DNA of 5,948 bases from an uncultured Eubacteriales bacterium (GTDB lineage: Bacteria > Bacillota > Clostridia > Oscillospirales > Oscillospiraceae). Of this stretch, positions 1 to 5,551 are shown one piece after another (within the stretch, counting starts at the first letter, position 1; each line of letters begins with the position of its first letter). A model generated the notes under the pieces. That model saw only the letters and a list, made by a program, of their open reading frames with translations. It searched no databases and was not told the DNA's origin. Made by a program: the position numbers and the translations under genes. The stretch spans positions 1 through 5,948 of the forward strand of contig USIZ01000091.1 in assembly GCA_900554855.1 (NCBI GenBank). Reading direction: 5' to 3'.

Positions 1-272
1 TTCTGCTTCACCGGCCCGGCGGGCTCACTGCCTTCATTGTAGATCACCGTGCAGTCGCCCAGTCCGGCATTGAACATCCGGTAGAAGATGTCCGGATGAC
101 CCGCCTCGGTGAACACCAGCACAGAGCGGTGGGACTCAACCGTGGGGATCAGATTTTTATTCTTTCGGGTAATGTCCAGGATCTTGACCCGCTCCAGATC
201 CACCTCCGTATTGTCGGAAAAATACTGCAGCCACGCCAGAATGTGGGCATTGGTAAAGAGATTCTGTTCCAT
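1..272 (-). CDS. Partial gene, possible tetrapyrrole (cobalt-precorrin) methyltransferase fragment
   Basis: This is an open frame of 90 codons from ATG at 272 that runs off the left edge, so only the N-terminus is seen. The start is supported by an AAAGGGTG ribosome binding site at 281-288, eight bases upstream, and by a promoter at 315-343. The residues LQYF (15-18), a charged central part, then SVLVFTEAGHPDIFYRM (50-66) and NAGLGDCTVIYNEGSEPAG (68-86) resemble, from memory, the second half of the CbiE domain of CbiE/CbiT (CobL) enzymes, which methylate precorrin in cobalamin synthesis. In those proteins a segment of the type 'FLTGG-HTPA...EAGLGD..V.VGENLSYP' precedes the CbiT domain. If so, the first half of CbiE is missing here, and a CbiT-like domain would be expected beyond the edge. 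The resemblance is modest, and another SAM-dependent methyltransferase is possible. No cobalamin neighbour is visible. The reading frame itself is well supported; the function is tentative. Confidence 0.6.
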   Translation of the reverse strand, partial: MEQNLFTNAHILAWLQYFSDNTEVDLERVKILDITRKNKNLIPTVESHRSVLVFTEAGHPDIFYRMFNAGLGDCTVIYNEGSEPAGPVKQ

Positions 273-314
273 GCTTGATGCACCCTTTCTTCAACAGGTT
301 GAATGGTTAAAGCC

Positions 315-343
315 ATTATACTACGTCCGAAGCCGAATTGCAC
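315..343 (-). promoter_or_regulatory. Sigma-A-type promoter for the left-edge gene
   Basis: Read on the minus strand, a perfect -10 box TATAAT (315-320) lies 17 bases after GTGCAA (338-343), a weak -35 box matching 3 of 6 consensus bases. The predicted start of transcription is near 308, giving a leader of about 36 bases before the ATG at 272. It sits directly behind the terminator of the transporter operon, so the downstream gene appears to be an independent unit. Confidence 0.65.
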
Positions 344-355
344 CCATTTTCGCAT

Positions 356-384
356 AAAAAAGAGGACGCCGAAGCGTCCTCTTT
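356..384 (-). terminator. Intrinsic terminator of the ABC transporter operon
   Basis: An 11-bp perfect stem pairs 359-369 with 374-384 around a four-base loop. On the minus strand the loop reads TTCG, closed by C-G, which is the very stable UUCG tetraloop. The 3' arm runs into an unbroken run of six T (361 down to 356). It begins 21 bases after the stop codon of the substrate-binding protein, the usual place for an operon terminator. In the plus direction the T tract is short, so it should act mainly on the minus strand. Confidence 0.93.
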
Positions 385-405
385 CTTGGTGGTTAAGTTG
401 TGAGC

Positions 406-1497
406 TTAGAACTCGCCCTTGCCGATGAACTGATCGACGTTGTCCTTGGTGATGTAGATCAGGTCGGTGTAGTGATAATACTCGGTGGAACCGGTGGAGA
501 AGTACTCGTTCATGGCCACGCAGGTCTCGGCGGCGATGTCGTCAGCGCGGTTCATGACGGTCATTTCCAGCTTGCCGTCCTTGACCGCCTGGATGGCGTC
601 GTTCTGGCCGGTGAAGGAGTAGACCTTGATCTTGTCGCCCAGGTTGGCCTCCTGGATGGCATCCACAGCGCCCATGGTCAGGTCGTCGTCATAGCCGATG
701 ACAATGTTGATCTTGTCGCCGTCAGCCTGGATGTGCTGCTCCATGGCGGACTTGGCGTCAGTACGGCTGGAGAAGGCGTAGTCAGGCTCATACAGGTTGT
801 AGTTGCTGTCGGCCATGGCGGTCTTGAAGCCGGCCTCACGGAGCTGATAGTCCTTCAGGAAGGGCACGCCGGAGATCTGGACCACATTGCAGCCGGCGTC
901 AGCGCCGTTGTCCTCAATGATCTTCTTGCCGATCTCGACAAAAGCCTGCTCCTGGTCGGGGCCGATGCAGGCGGTGGCGTACTCACGACCGGCCTCATCC
1001 ACGTCCAGTGCGCACAGGAACAGCGGAATACCGGCTTCCTTGCACTCCTTGGCGATATCGACCATAGCGGTGGGGTCGCCGCCGAACACGGCCAGAGCGT
1101 CCACGCCGGCGTCGATCATCTGACGGCAGTAGTTGGTCACGTCGTCCGCCACGGTGTTGGCGTCCAGCGTCTTGACATTGGCGCCGGCCGCCTCAGCCAT
1201 GCGCTTGAACTCGGTGCCCACGCGGCCGCCCCAGGGAGCGGTGGAGGTGATGGTGACATAGCCCAGATTCTTGCCGGACAGGTCAACGCCGCTCACATCG
1301 ACGTTGCAGCCGTCCTGCGCACCGGAAGCGCCGGAAGCGCCGCTCTGACCGCCGCCGGCCTCAGAAGAGGCTGCGGGAGCCGCAGACCCGGAACCCGCGG
1401 AGGCCGCGGAACCGCCGCCGCCACCGCCGCAGGAGGCGAGGGCAAGCACCATGGCAAGAGCAAGTACCAGAGACAGGAGTTTACCGATCTTTTTCAT
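406..1497 (-). CDS. Substrate-binding lipoprotein of a ribose/galactose-type (CUT2) ABC importer
   Basis: This 363-residue extracytoplasmic receptor delivers ligand to the two permeases encoded upstream. Residues 1-22 form a lipoprotein signal peptide (MKKIGK, hydrophobic core, lipobox LASC) with lipidated Cys23. Residues 24-62 are a Gly/Ser/Ala-rich linker that lifts the domain off the membrane. The rest fits the periplasmic-binding-protein 4 family (PF13407): strand NLGYVTIT (77-84), the QMIDAGVDALAVFGGDP half (126-142), AGIPLFLCALDVD (155-167), and the C-terminal lobe with IGYDDDLTMGAVDAI (267-281) and GQNDAIQAVKDGKLEMTVM (297-315). A typical sugar binder such as RbsB has Asp-Arg after the GIPV strand; here the sequence is ALDVDEAG. 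The mature domain carries seven cysteines (64, 124, 152, 162, 177, 203, 326), many for an exported protein. The start ATG follows an AGGAAGG site (1504-1510) at six bases. It is the last gene of the operon, as rbsB follows rbsC in the rbs operon. The ligand is unknown. Confidence 0.95.
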   Translation of the reverse strand: MKKIGKLLSLVLALAMVLALASCGGGGGGSAASAGSGSAAPAASSEAGGGQSGASGASGAQDGCNVDVSGVDLSGKNLGYVTITSTAPWGGRVGTEFKRMAEAAGANVKTLDANTVADDVTNYCRQMIDAGVDALAVFGGDPTAMVDIAKECKEAGIPLFLCALDVDEAGREYATACIGPDQEQAFVEIGKKIIEDNGADAGCNVVQISGVPFLKDYQLREAGFKTAMADSNYNLYEPDYAFSSRTDAKSAMEQHIQADGDKINIVIGYDDDLTMGAVDAIQEANLGDKIKVYSFTGQNDAIQAVKDGKLEMTVMNRADDIAAETCVAMNEYFSTGSTEYYHYTDLIYITKDNVDQFIGKGEF

Positions 1498-1534
1498 TAT
1501 TTTCCTTCCTTTCCTACATTGAGAGGTGGATTAT

Positions 1535-1564
1535 GACACCGCTTTTCCTTCCAAGCGGATCGTC
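1535..1564 (-). promoter_or_regulatory. Intercistronic hairpin before the binding-protein gene, with a possible weak internal promoter
   Basis: The 82-base gap between permease B and the binding protein contains an inverted repeat. A perfect 6-bp stem (1539-1544 with 1553-1558, CCGCTT/AAGCGG) encloses an eight-base loop, and GAC/GTC (1535-1537 with 1562-1564) can extend it across a small internal loop. No T run follows, so it is not an intrinsic terminator. It could stabilise the downstream mRNA so that the binding protein is made in excess, as is common in ABC operons. A TGTCATAAT extended -10-like sequence (minus strand, 1530-1538) overlaps its 3' side, without a good -35 box at the normal distance. 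Function is inferred. Confidence 0.4.
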
Positions 1565-1579
1565 AACGATAGGAGAAGC

Positions 1580-2569
1580 TTATTCCGCTTCCTTGTTGCT
1601 GGTGAGGCGGTCGATGATAAGGACCACGATCAGCAGCGCGCCGGTGATGAGGTTGACCCACGCCTGAGACAGGAACAGGGCCGTCATCATCTGGGAGATG
1701 ACACGCATGATGAGCACACCCAGCAGGACGTGGATGGCGGTGCCCTTGCCGCCGGACATCTTGATGCCGCCGATGACGCAGCAGGAGATGGTCAGAGTGG
1801 CCAGGCTGTTGCCCTGGGTGTAGATGGCAAAGCCGGCATTGGACACCATGATGAAGCCGCACACTGCACTCAGCAGGCCGCACAGCACATAGGTGGCCCA
1901 GACGGTCTTCTGCACGCTGATACCGGCATAGGCCGCAGCCTCGGCGTTATCGCCCACCACATAGAGGTTATTACCGAACTTGGACTTATACATCCAGAGG
2001 AACACGGCCGCCACGATCACCACAAAGATGATGGCCGAGGGGGTAAACCACTTCTGGCCAAACGGTTTGGTGTTGGCGATGAGCTTGACGATGTCTGCGT
2101 CCTCCGGGGCAAACGAGCTGTTGGCAAAGTAGAACACGATGCCCTGATAGGCGTAGTTGGCAGCGATGGTGGCGATCAGCGAGGAGACGCCGATCTTTGC
2201 CACGAAGAAGCCGTTGATGAAACCGGTGATGACGCCCGTCAACAGGCAGCCGACGATGGCGACCACCAGCGAGAGCACCGAGTTGCCCGAGGCGTGGTAG
2301 ACTGCATTGAAGCAGACGACCGAGGTGACGCCGGCCAGACCGGCCTGGAAGCCGGCGGACAGGTCGATGTTGCCGGTGATCATGACCAGAGCCAGACCGA
2401 GGCAGACGGGACCGTACATGGCGGTGTAACGGATAACATTGTAGAAGCCGGAACCATAGCCATCCACGGCAATAAAGGCCACAAACAGCATGATGATGAG
2501 GATCAGGACGGAGTTATTGTCCTTGAACGTCCGCACGAGACGGCTGCGCTTTTCAGCCTTGGCGGCCAT
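1580..2569 (-). CDS. CUT2-family ABC importer permease B
   Basis: This membrane subunit of 329 residues belongs to the BPD_transp_2 (PF02653, RbsC/XylH/AraH) family. It contains a cytoplasmic basic N-terminus and about nine to ten hydrophobic segments (roughly 21-35, 44-64, 76-90, 97-120, 128-148, 178-194, 223-243, 255-268, 277-296, 303-320). Family hallmarks are MITGNIDLSAG (63-73; compare GGIDLSVG in RbsC), the ATPase-contacting loop VVGDNAEAAAYAGI (204-217), and GGKGTAIHVLLGVLI (273-287). The ATG chosen shares one base with the TAA of permease A (TAATG). A GTG five codons earlier (2584) is a serious alternative, because AAAGGGGGT at 2591-2599 lies six bases before it; the ATG has only a weaker GGAAGAG (2576-2582). 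A longer reading from 2656 would overlap permease A heavily and has a non-homologous N-terminus. It differs strongly from permease A, so the channel is probably a heterodimer. Confidence 0.93.
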   Translation of the reverse strand: MAAKAEKRSRLVRTFKDNNSVLILIIMLFVAFIAVDGYGSGFYNVIRYTAMYGPVCLGLALVMITGNIDLSAGFQAGLAGVTSVVCFNAVYHASGNSVLSLVVAIVGCLLTGVITGFINGFFVAKIGVSSLIATIAANYAYQGIVFYFANSSFAPEDADIVKLIANTKPFGQKWFTPSAIIFVVIVAAVFLWMYKSKFGNNLYVVGDNAEAAAYAGISVQKTVWATYVLCGLLSAVCGFIMVSNAGFAIYTQGNSLATLTISCCVIGGIKMSGGKGTAIHVLLGVLIMRVISQMMTALFLSQAWVNLITGALLIVVLIIDRLTSNKEAE

Positions 2570-3606
2570 TACTTTCTCTTCCACAGTTTGACCCCCTTTC
2601 CTTTCAGGACATCCAGAGACAGGGCGAACAGCATGATCGCGCCCATGACGACCCACTGGAGGTACTGGGACATATGCAGGCTGGTGAAGCCGGCGGAGAG
2701 CACGCCATAGAACAGCACGCCGATGACGGTGCCCCAGACGGAGCCCTTGCCGCCCTGCACCGCGCAGCCGCCCAGAACCACGCAGAGGATGATCTGCATC
2801 TCAGCGCCGGAACCGGACTGAGGGTTGGAGCTCAGGGAGTTTGCCATGGTGATGACTGCCGCCAGGCCGACGCACAGGCCGGTGATCATGTAGGCAATGG
2901 TGATATTGCGCTTGTGGTGGATGCCGGAGAACCGGGCCACGATGGGATTGGCGCCGATGGCATAGATCTGCTGGCCGTACACGGTGCGGCTCAGGATCAG
3001 GCCGAGGATCACGGCCACGACCACGAACCAGATGATCAAGATGCTGAAGGGTCCGATGGCGGCTCTGCCCAGCGCCCGGAAGGCCGGGGAGCAGTCGTTG
3101 GGGATGACCAGCACCGTACCGGCGGAAACCATGATGGCCAGCGCACTGTAAATGGAGCTGGTGCCAAGGGTGGTGATGAAGCTGTTCAGCTTCACATAGC
3201 TGACCAGAACGCCGTTGAACAGGCCGCACAGCAGGCCCACGCCCAGCGTAGCCAGCACGGTCAGCGCCGCATTGTCGGTTTTCATCATCACCGTTGCCGC
3301 AATGCAGCAGGTGAAGGTGAGCATATTGCCCACGGAAAGGTCGATGTTGCCGGTCAGCATGACCAGCGTCAGGCCGAAGGCGATGATGCCGGTATAGACC
3401 ATCTGACGGAAGATCATCATCAGGTTGCTGGGGGTGACAAAGACCAGTCCCCCGGCGCCGCCCTTGCTGATCTGAAGGATCACTTCAAAGATCACCAGGG
3501 CAGCCAGCATGGCCAGAAATACGGAGCTGCCGTTCAGCGCCTGAAATTTCGACCAGTAATACTTGAAGCCGCGTTTTTCGGTGGCGGCGGTGGTTTTCTC
3601 AGACAT
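2569..3606 (-). CDS. CUT2-family ABC importer permease A
   Basis: This 345-residue membrane subunit is a second RbsC-type permease (BPD_transp_2, PF02653). Visible signatures are VMLTGNIDLSVG (82-93), the coupling loop AIGANPIVARFSGI (216-229), close to the 'GGN..AARLSGI' pattern of RbsC, and GGKGSVWGTVIGVL (285-298). About nine to ten hydrophobic helices can be seen (roughly 27-47, 62-83, 95-108, 113-136, 144-166, 185-206, 236-256, 270-282, 289-308, 316-333). The N-terminus is hydrophilic and the C-terminus ends in a basic tail (KGKGVKLWKRK), consistent with both being cytoplasmic. The start is well fixed: ATG at 3606 follows a perfect AAGGAGG (3616-3622) at nine bases and overlaps the ATPase stop by eight bases (ATGTCTGA), implying translational coupling. 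It presumably pairs with permease B, as in two-permease systems such as YtfT-YjfF or LsrC-LsrD. Confidence 0.95.
   Translation of the reverse strand: MSEKTTAATEKRGFKYYWSKFQALNGSSVFLAMLAALVIFEVILQISKGGAGGLVFVTPSNLMMIFRQMVYTGIIAFGLTLVMLTGNIDLSVGNMLTFTCCIAATVMMKTDNAALTVLATLGVGLLCGLFNGVLVSYVKLNSFITTLGTSSIYSALAIMVSAGTVLVIPNDCSPAFRALGRAAIGPFSILIIWFVVVAVILGLILSRTVYGQQIYAIGANPIVARFSGIHHKRNITIAYMITGLCVGLAAVITMANSLSSNPQSGSGAEMQIILCVVLGGCAVQGGKGSVWGTVIGVLFYGVLSAGFTSLHMSQYLQWVVMGAIMLFALSLDVLKGKGVKLWKRK
2591..2599 (-). promoter_or_regulatory. Ribosome binding site favouring a GTG start for permease B
   Basis: On the minus strand AAAGGGGGT pairs with the 16S tail apart from one G-U position. It is six bases before GTG at 2584, an ideal distance, but 21 bases before the ATG at 2569. 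The same nine-base sequence precedes the ATPase TTG start in this operon. It therefore argues that permease B may begin at 2584 (334 residues) rather than 2569. Confidence 0.5.
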
Positions 3607-5152
3607 TCTCTTCCGCCTCCTTCTTTGCCTCGAGCTCCTCGTGGAAGTCCGCGTGGAAGTTGCCGCCCAGCGCGTATTTCAGCACCTTTTCGCGGGTCAA
3701 CTCCGGCGTGATATCCAGCTGAGCGGTCTTCTTGCCCTCATAGATGGTGACCACGCTGTCGCAGACGCCCATGATCTCCTCGATCTCGGAGGAGACGACG
3801 ATGATCGCCATGCCCTGCTTGGCCAGATCGCTCAGCAGGCCGTAGATCTCGGACTTGGAGCCCACGTCGATGCCGCGGGTGGGTTCGTCCACGATGAGCA
3901 CCTTGGGATTCATCATCAGCCACTTGGCCACGACGACCTTCTGCTGGTTGCCGCCAGAGAGGTTGCCCACCAGCTGGTTGACGGAGGGAGCCTTGATGGA
4001 GATGGATTTCATGTACTGATCCGCCGCCTTGCGCTGGGCAGGACGGTTGATAACGCCCAGCCTGGCCAGCAGGGGCAGACGCACCAGCGTCATATTCAGC
4101 AGAATGGACAGACGCAGCGCCAGACCTTCCTTTTTGCGGTCCTCGGTGCAGAAGCCGATGCCGGAGCGGATCGCGCCCGCAGGGTCGCCGCCCCGGAGCT
4201 TTTTGCCGTCCACCAGCACCTCGCCGCTGTCGTACTTGTCTACGCCAAACACGGCGCGCATGATCTCGCTTCGTCCGGCGCCGACCAGACCGAAGAAACC
4301 GACGACCTCGCCCTTGCGGACGGTGAAGGAGATATCCTCAAACACACCCTTGCGGCTGAGGTTCTTGACCTCCAGCATGGGGGTGGTGATCTCGGCCGGC
4401 TCCTTCAGGTAGAGGTTTTCCAGCGGGCGGCCGATCATGTTGGCGATCAACTCGTCCTGCGTAAATTCATCCTTATGTTTGCTGATGATATTTTTGCCGT
4501 CGCGGATGACGGTGATATCATCGGAGAGGAACATAACCTCATCCAGCTTGTGGCTGATGTAGATGATGGCGATGTTTTTGTCCACCAGTTTACGGATCAC
4601 GTTGAACAGCGTCTCCGTCTCCTGCTCGGACAGCGAGGAGGTGGGCTCGTCCATGATGATGAGGCGGGCGTTGCGGGTCAGCGCACGGCCGATCTCGATC
4701 ATCTGCTGCTGGCCGACCGACAGGTCGCCGGCGATGGTCTTGGGCGAGATGTTCATGTCCAGTTCCTGAAGGATCTCCGCCGCCTTTTCATAGAGCAGCT
4801 TGTGATCCACCAGTCCGCCCTTCATGGGCAGGTTGCCGATGAACAGGTTCTTGGCCACGTCCAGCTGGGGCGCAATGGACAGCTCCTGATACACGCAGGA
4901 GACGCCCGCCGCAATGGCCTCCGTGGTGGACGAAAAATTGACTGACTTGCCGTCGATCAGGTAGTCGCCGCCGTTGCGCTGGTGCACGCCGGTGAGCACC
5001 TTGATCAGTGTGGATTTGCCAGCACCGTTTTCACCGCACAGGGAGTGGACCTGCCCCTCTCGGATCTGGAGAGAGACGCCGTCCAGCGCCCGCACGCCGG
5101 GAAACAGTTTGACAATGTCTTTGAGCTCGATGAAAATATCGCCTTTACTCAA
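3599..5152 (-). CDS. Double-domain sugar ABC importer ATPase (RbsA/MglA-type)
   Basis: This 517-residue fused ATPase powers the importer; RbsA and MglA are about 500 residues. The first nucleotide-binding domain has Walker A GENGAGKST (40-48), a Q-loop YQELS (Gln89), signature LSVGQQQ (144-150), Walker B LIIMDEP (164-170) and switch His201 (ISHK). The second has the altered Walker A GLVGAGRSE (288-296, Arg for Lys), signature LSGGNQQK (398-405), Walker B VLIVDEPTRGIDVG (418-431), and SSE in place of the switch His. This asymmetry is normal for the family. The start is a TTG at 5152, chosen because AAAGGGGGT (5161-5169) lies eight bases upstream and because translation from it leads directly into the conserved IFIELKDIVKLFPGV. 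The frame is open back to another TTG at 5197, but that has no ribosome binding site and would begin inside an inverted repeat. A charged tail (EELEAKKEAEENV) closes it. It is the first gene of the operon. Confidence 0.96.
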   Translation of the reverse strand: MSKGDIFIELKDIVKLFPGVRALDGVSLQIREGQVHSLCGENGAGKSTLIKVLTGVHQRNGGDYLIDGKSVNFSSTTEAIAAGVSCVYQELSIAPQLDVAKNLFIGNLPMKGGLVDHKLLYEKAAEILQELDMNISPKTIAGDLSVGQQQMIEIGRALTRNARLIIMDEPTSSLSEQETETLFNVIRKLVDKNIAIIYISHKLDEVMFLSDDITVIRDGKNIISKHKDEFTQDELIANMIGRPLENLYLKEPAEITTPMLEVKNLSRKGVFEDISFTVRKGEVVGFFGLVGAGRSEIMRAVFGVDKYDSGEVLVDGKKLRGGDPAGAIRSGIGFCTEDRKKEGLALRLSILLNMTLVRLPLLARLGVINRPAQRKAADQYMKSISIKAPSVNQLVGNLSGGNQQKVVVAKWLMMNPKVLIVDEPTRGIDVGSKSEIYGLLSDLAKQGMAIIVVSSEIEEIMGVCDSVVTIYEGKKTAQLDITPELTREKVLKYALGGNFHADFHEELEAKKEAEENV

Positions 5153-5160
5153 GCTCAAGC

Positions 5161-5169
5161 ACCCCCTTT
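5161..5169 (-). promoter_or_regulatory. Ribosome binding site deciding the TTG start of the ATPase
   Basis: AAAGGGGGT on the minus strand ends eight bases before the TTG at 5152. Another TTG at 5158 would be only two bases away, too close, and no ATG is available before the first conserved residues. Confidence 0.75.
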
Positions 5170-5193
5170 TCTTTTCCCTATACCCTTTGCTTG

Positions 5194-5212
5194 TCAAATG
5201 TGCTACATTTGA
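5194..5212 (-). repeat. Perfect inverted repeat just after the operon transcription start (candidate operator)
   Basis: Seven-base arms TCAAATG (5194-5200) and CATTTGA (5206-5212) flank a five-base spacer, giving a 19-bp dyad. With a predicted transcription start near 5214, it covers about +2 to +20, a classical repressor-operator position. In the RNA it could also fold as a small hairpin in the roughly 62-base leader of the ATPase gene. The cognate regulator is not in the window. Confidence 0.55.
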
Positions 5213-5220
5213 GTGTGCTT

Positions 5221-5249
5221 ATCATAGCACTTTTCTGGCAAAAGTGCAA
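5221..5249 (-). promoter_or_regulatory. Promoter of the ABC transporter operon
   Basis: On the minus strand the -10 box TATGAT (5221-5226) is preceded by TGC, an extended -10 motif. It lies exactly 17 bases from TTGCAC (5244-5249), which keeps the TTG of the -35 consensus. The predicted start of transcription is near 5214, leaving a leader of about 62 bases to the TTG start codon. The spacer and the -35 box are built from inverted repeats, suggesting that the promoter is controlled by a DNA-binding regulator. Confidence 0.7.
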
Positions 5250-5260
5250 GCAGATTGCAC
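5227..5260 (-). repeat. Two overlapping inverted repeats across the promoter spacer and -35 box (candidate operators)
   Basis: The first dyad has eight-base arms GCACTTTT (5227-5234) and AAAAGTGC (5240-5247) around five bases. It fills the whole -10/-35 spacer and reaches into the -35 box. The second has six-base arms GTGCAA (5244-5249) and TTGCAC (5255-5260), also around five bases, and contains the -35 box as one arm. They share GTGC at 5244-5247, so a GCAC/GTGC half-site occurs three times in 34 bases. This looks like a regulator site that would exclude RNA polymerase. It does not fit the catabolite-repressor consensus, and the regulator cannot be named. Confidence 0.6.
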
Positions 5261-5494
5261 ATTTTCTAGACCCGCTAGTCGCAAAAAATTGTATAGTTCG
5301 ACCAGTTATACCGGTATAAATAGAAACTTTTATTTTCGTTTTTTCTTGATTTTGAATTTAAGATTCAGTTTTTTGTGATTTTTAATTGTCAAAATAACTA
5401 TTTTTTACTGTATAGTAGCTTATTTTTCGCACATTCTTCGTTTTCGACCGTCTCTGATGCATAATGAGCCTACCTTCTCCGCCCGGCCTGAAGC
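5261..5494. other. AT-rich upstream regulatory stretch without a gene
   Basis: This 234-base section of the 400-base gap between the peptidase terminator and the operon promoter has no credible coding frame on either strand. Roughly 5280-5440 is strikingly AT-rich, with many A and T runs, against GC-rich coding DNA on both sides. Besides the palindrome at 5306-5319, it holds a weak dyad TGAAT/ATTCA around five bases (5353-5367) and, on the minus strand, a consensus TTGACA -35-like hexamer near 5387-5392. No -10 box sits at the right distance from that hexamer. No riboswitch or tRNA was recognised. The stretch may help promoter activity through bendable, UP-element-like DNA. Confidence 0.5.
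5306..5319. repeat. Perfect 14-bp palindrome upstream of the operon promoter
   Basis: TTATACCGGTATAA is fully self-complementary with no spacer and lies about 92 to 105 bases upstream of the predicted operon start. Its place in an AT-rich regulatory stretch suggests a binding site for a dimeric regulator, possibly an activator or a distal operator. No gene begins next to it, and chance cannot be excluded. Confidence 0.4.
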
Positions 5495-5527
5495 AAAAAA
5501 GCGCTCCGAACCGTGGGTTCGGAGCGC
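5495..5527 (-). terminator. Intrinsic terminator of the C39-like peptidase gene
   Basis: A perfect 12-bp GC-rich stem pairs 5501-5512 with 5516-5527 around a three-base loop. On the minus strand it is followed at once by six T (5500 down to 5495). It lies 24 bases after the TGA of the peptidase gene and separates it from the transporter operon, which therefore needs its own promoter. Confidence 0.94.
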
Positions 5528-5551
5528 CGGAAGCGCGCTGTTTCAAGTTGT

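Noticed and set aside
1..8. TTCTGCTT at the left edge resembling the tail of an Illumina P7 adapter
   Set aside because: Only eight bases match, the next bases diverge from the adapter, and the reading frame of the 1-272 gene continues smoothly through it. Chance is the better explanation.
149..355. Minus-strand 68-codon frame over the left-edge promoter
   Set aside because: It is out of frame with the 1-272 gene, starts upstream of that gene's promoter inside the terminator region, and has an Arg/Trp-rich non-protein-like composition.
400..1536. Long plus-strand frame (378 codons) antisense to the binding-protein gene
   Set aside because: It mirrors the codon bias of the real gene: its product is rich in Gly, Val, Asp and His with no recognisable domain and no ribosome binding site, while the minus-strand protein has a clear signal peptide and family motifs.
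1526..2710. Long plus-strand frame (394 codons) antisense to permease B
   Set aside because: The product is a His/Asp/Gly/Gln-rich low-complexity chain, as expected from reading hydrophobic helices with NNC/NNG codons backwards. There is no promoter or ribosome binding site.
2674..3711. Plus-strand frame (345 codons) antisense to permease A
   Set aside because: It shows the same antisense composition effect, and the conserved RbsC motifs are all on the minus strand.
3563..4945. Plus-strand frame (460 codons) antisense to the ATPase
   Set aside because: The minus strand carries two full sets of ABC ATPase motifs. The plus-strand product has no recognisable motif, and overprinting of this length would need strong independent evidence.
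5227..5260. Catabolite-responsive element (CcpA site) at the operon promoter
   Set aside because: The dyads do not contain the central CG and the TGNAAN-type arms of the cre consensus.
4974..5378. Plus-strand 134-codon frame leading into the upstream region
   Set aside because: Its first part is antisense to conserved Walker A coding sequence, its second part reads AT-rich non-coding DNA, and it has no ribosome binding site.
5387..5392. Consensus TTGACA (minus strand) as a second operon promoter
   Set aside because: No acceptable -10 hexamer lies 16 to 18 bases downstream, while the 5221-5249 promoter has an extended -10 with ideal spacing.
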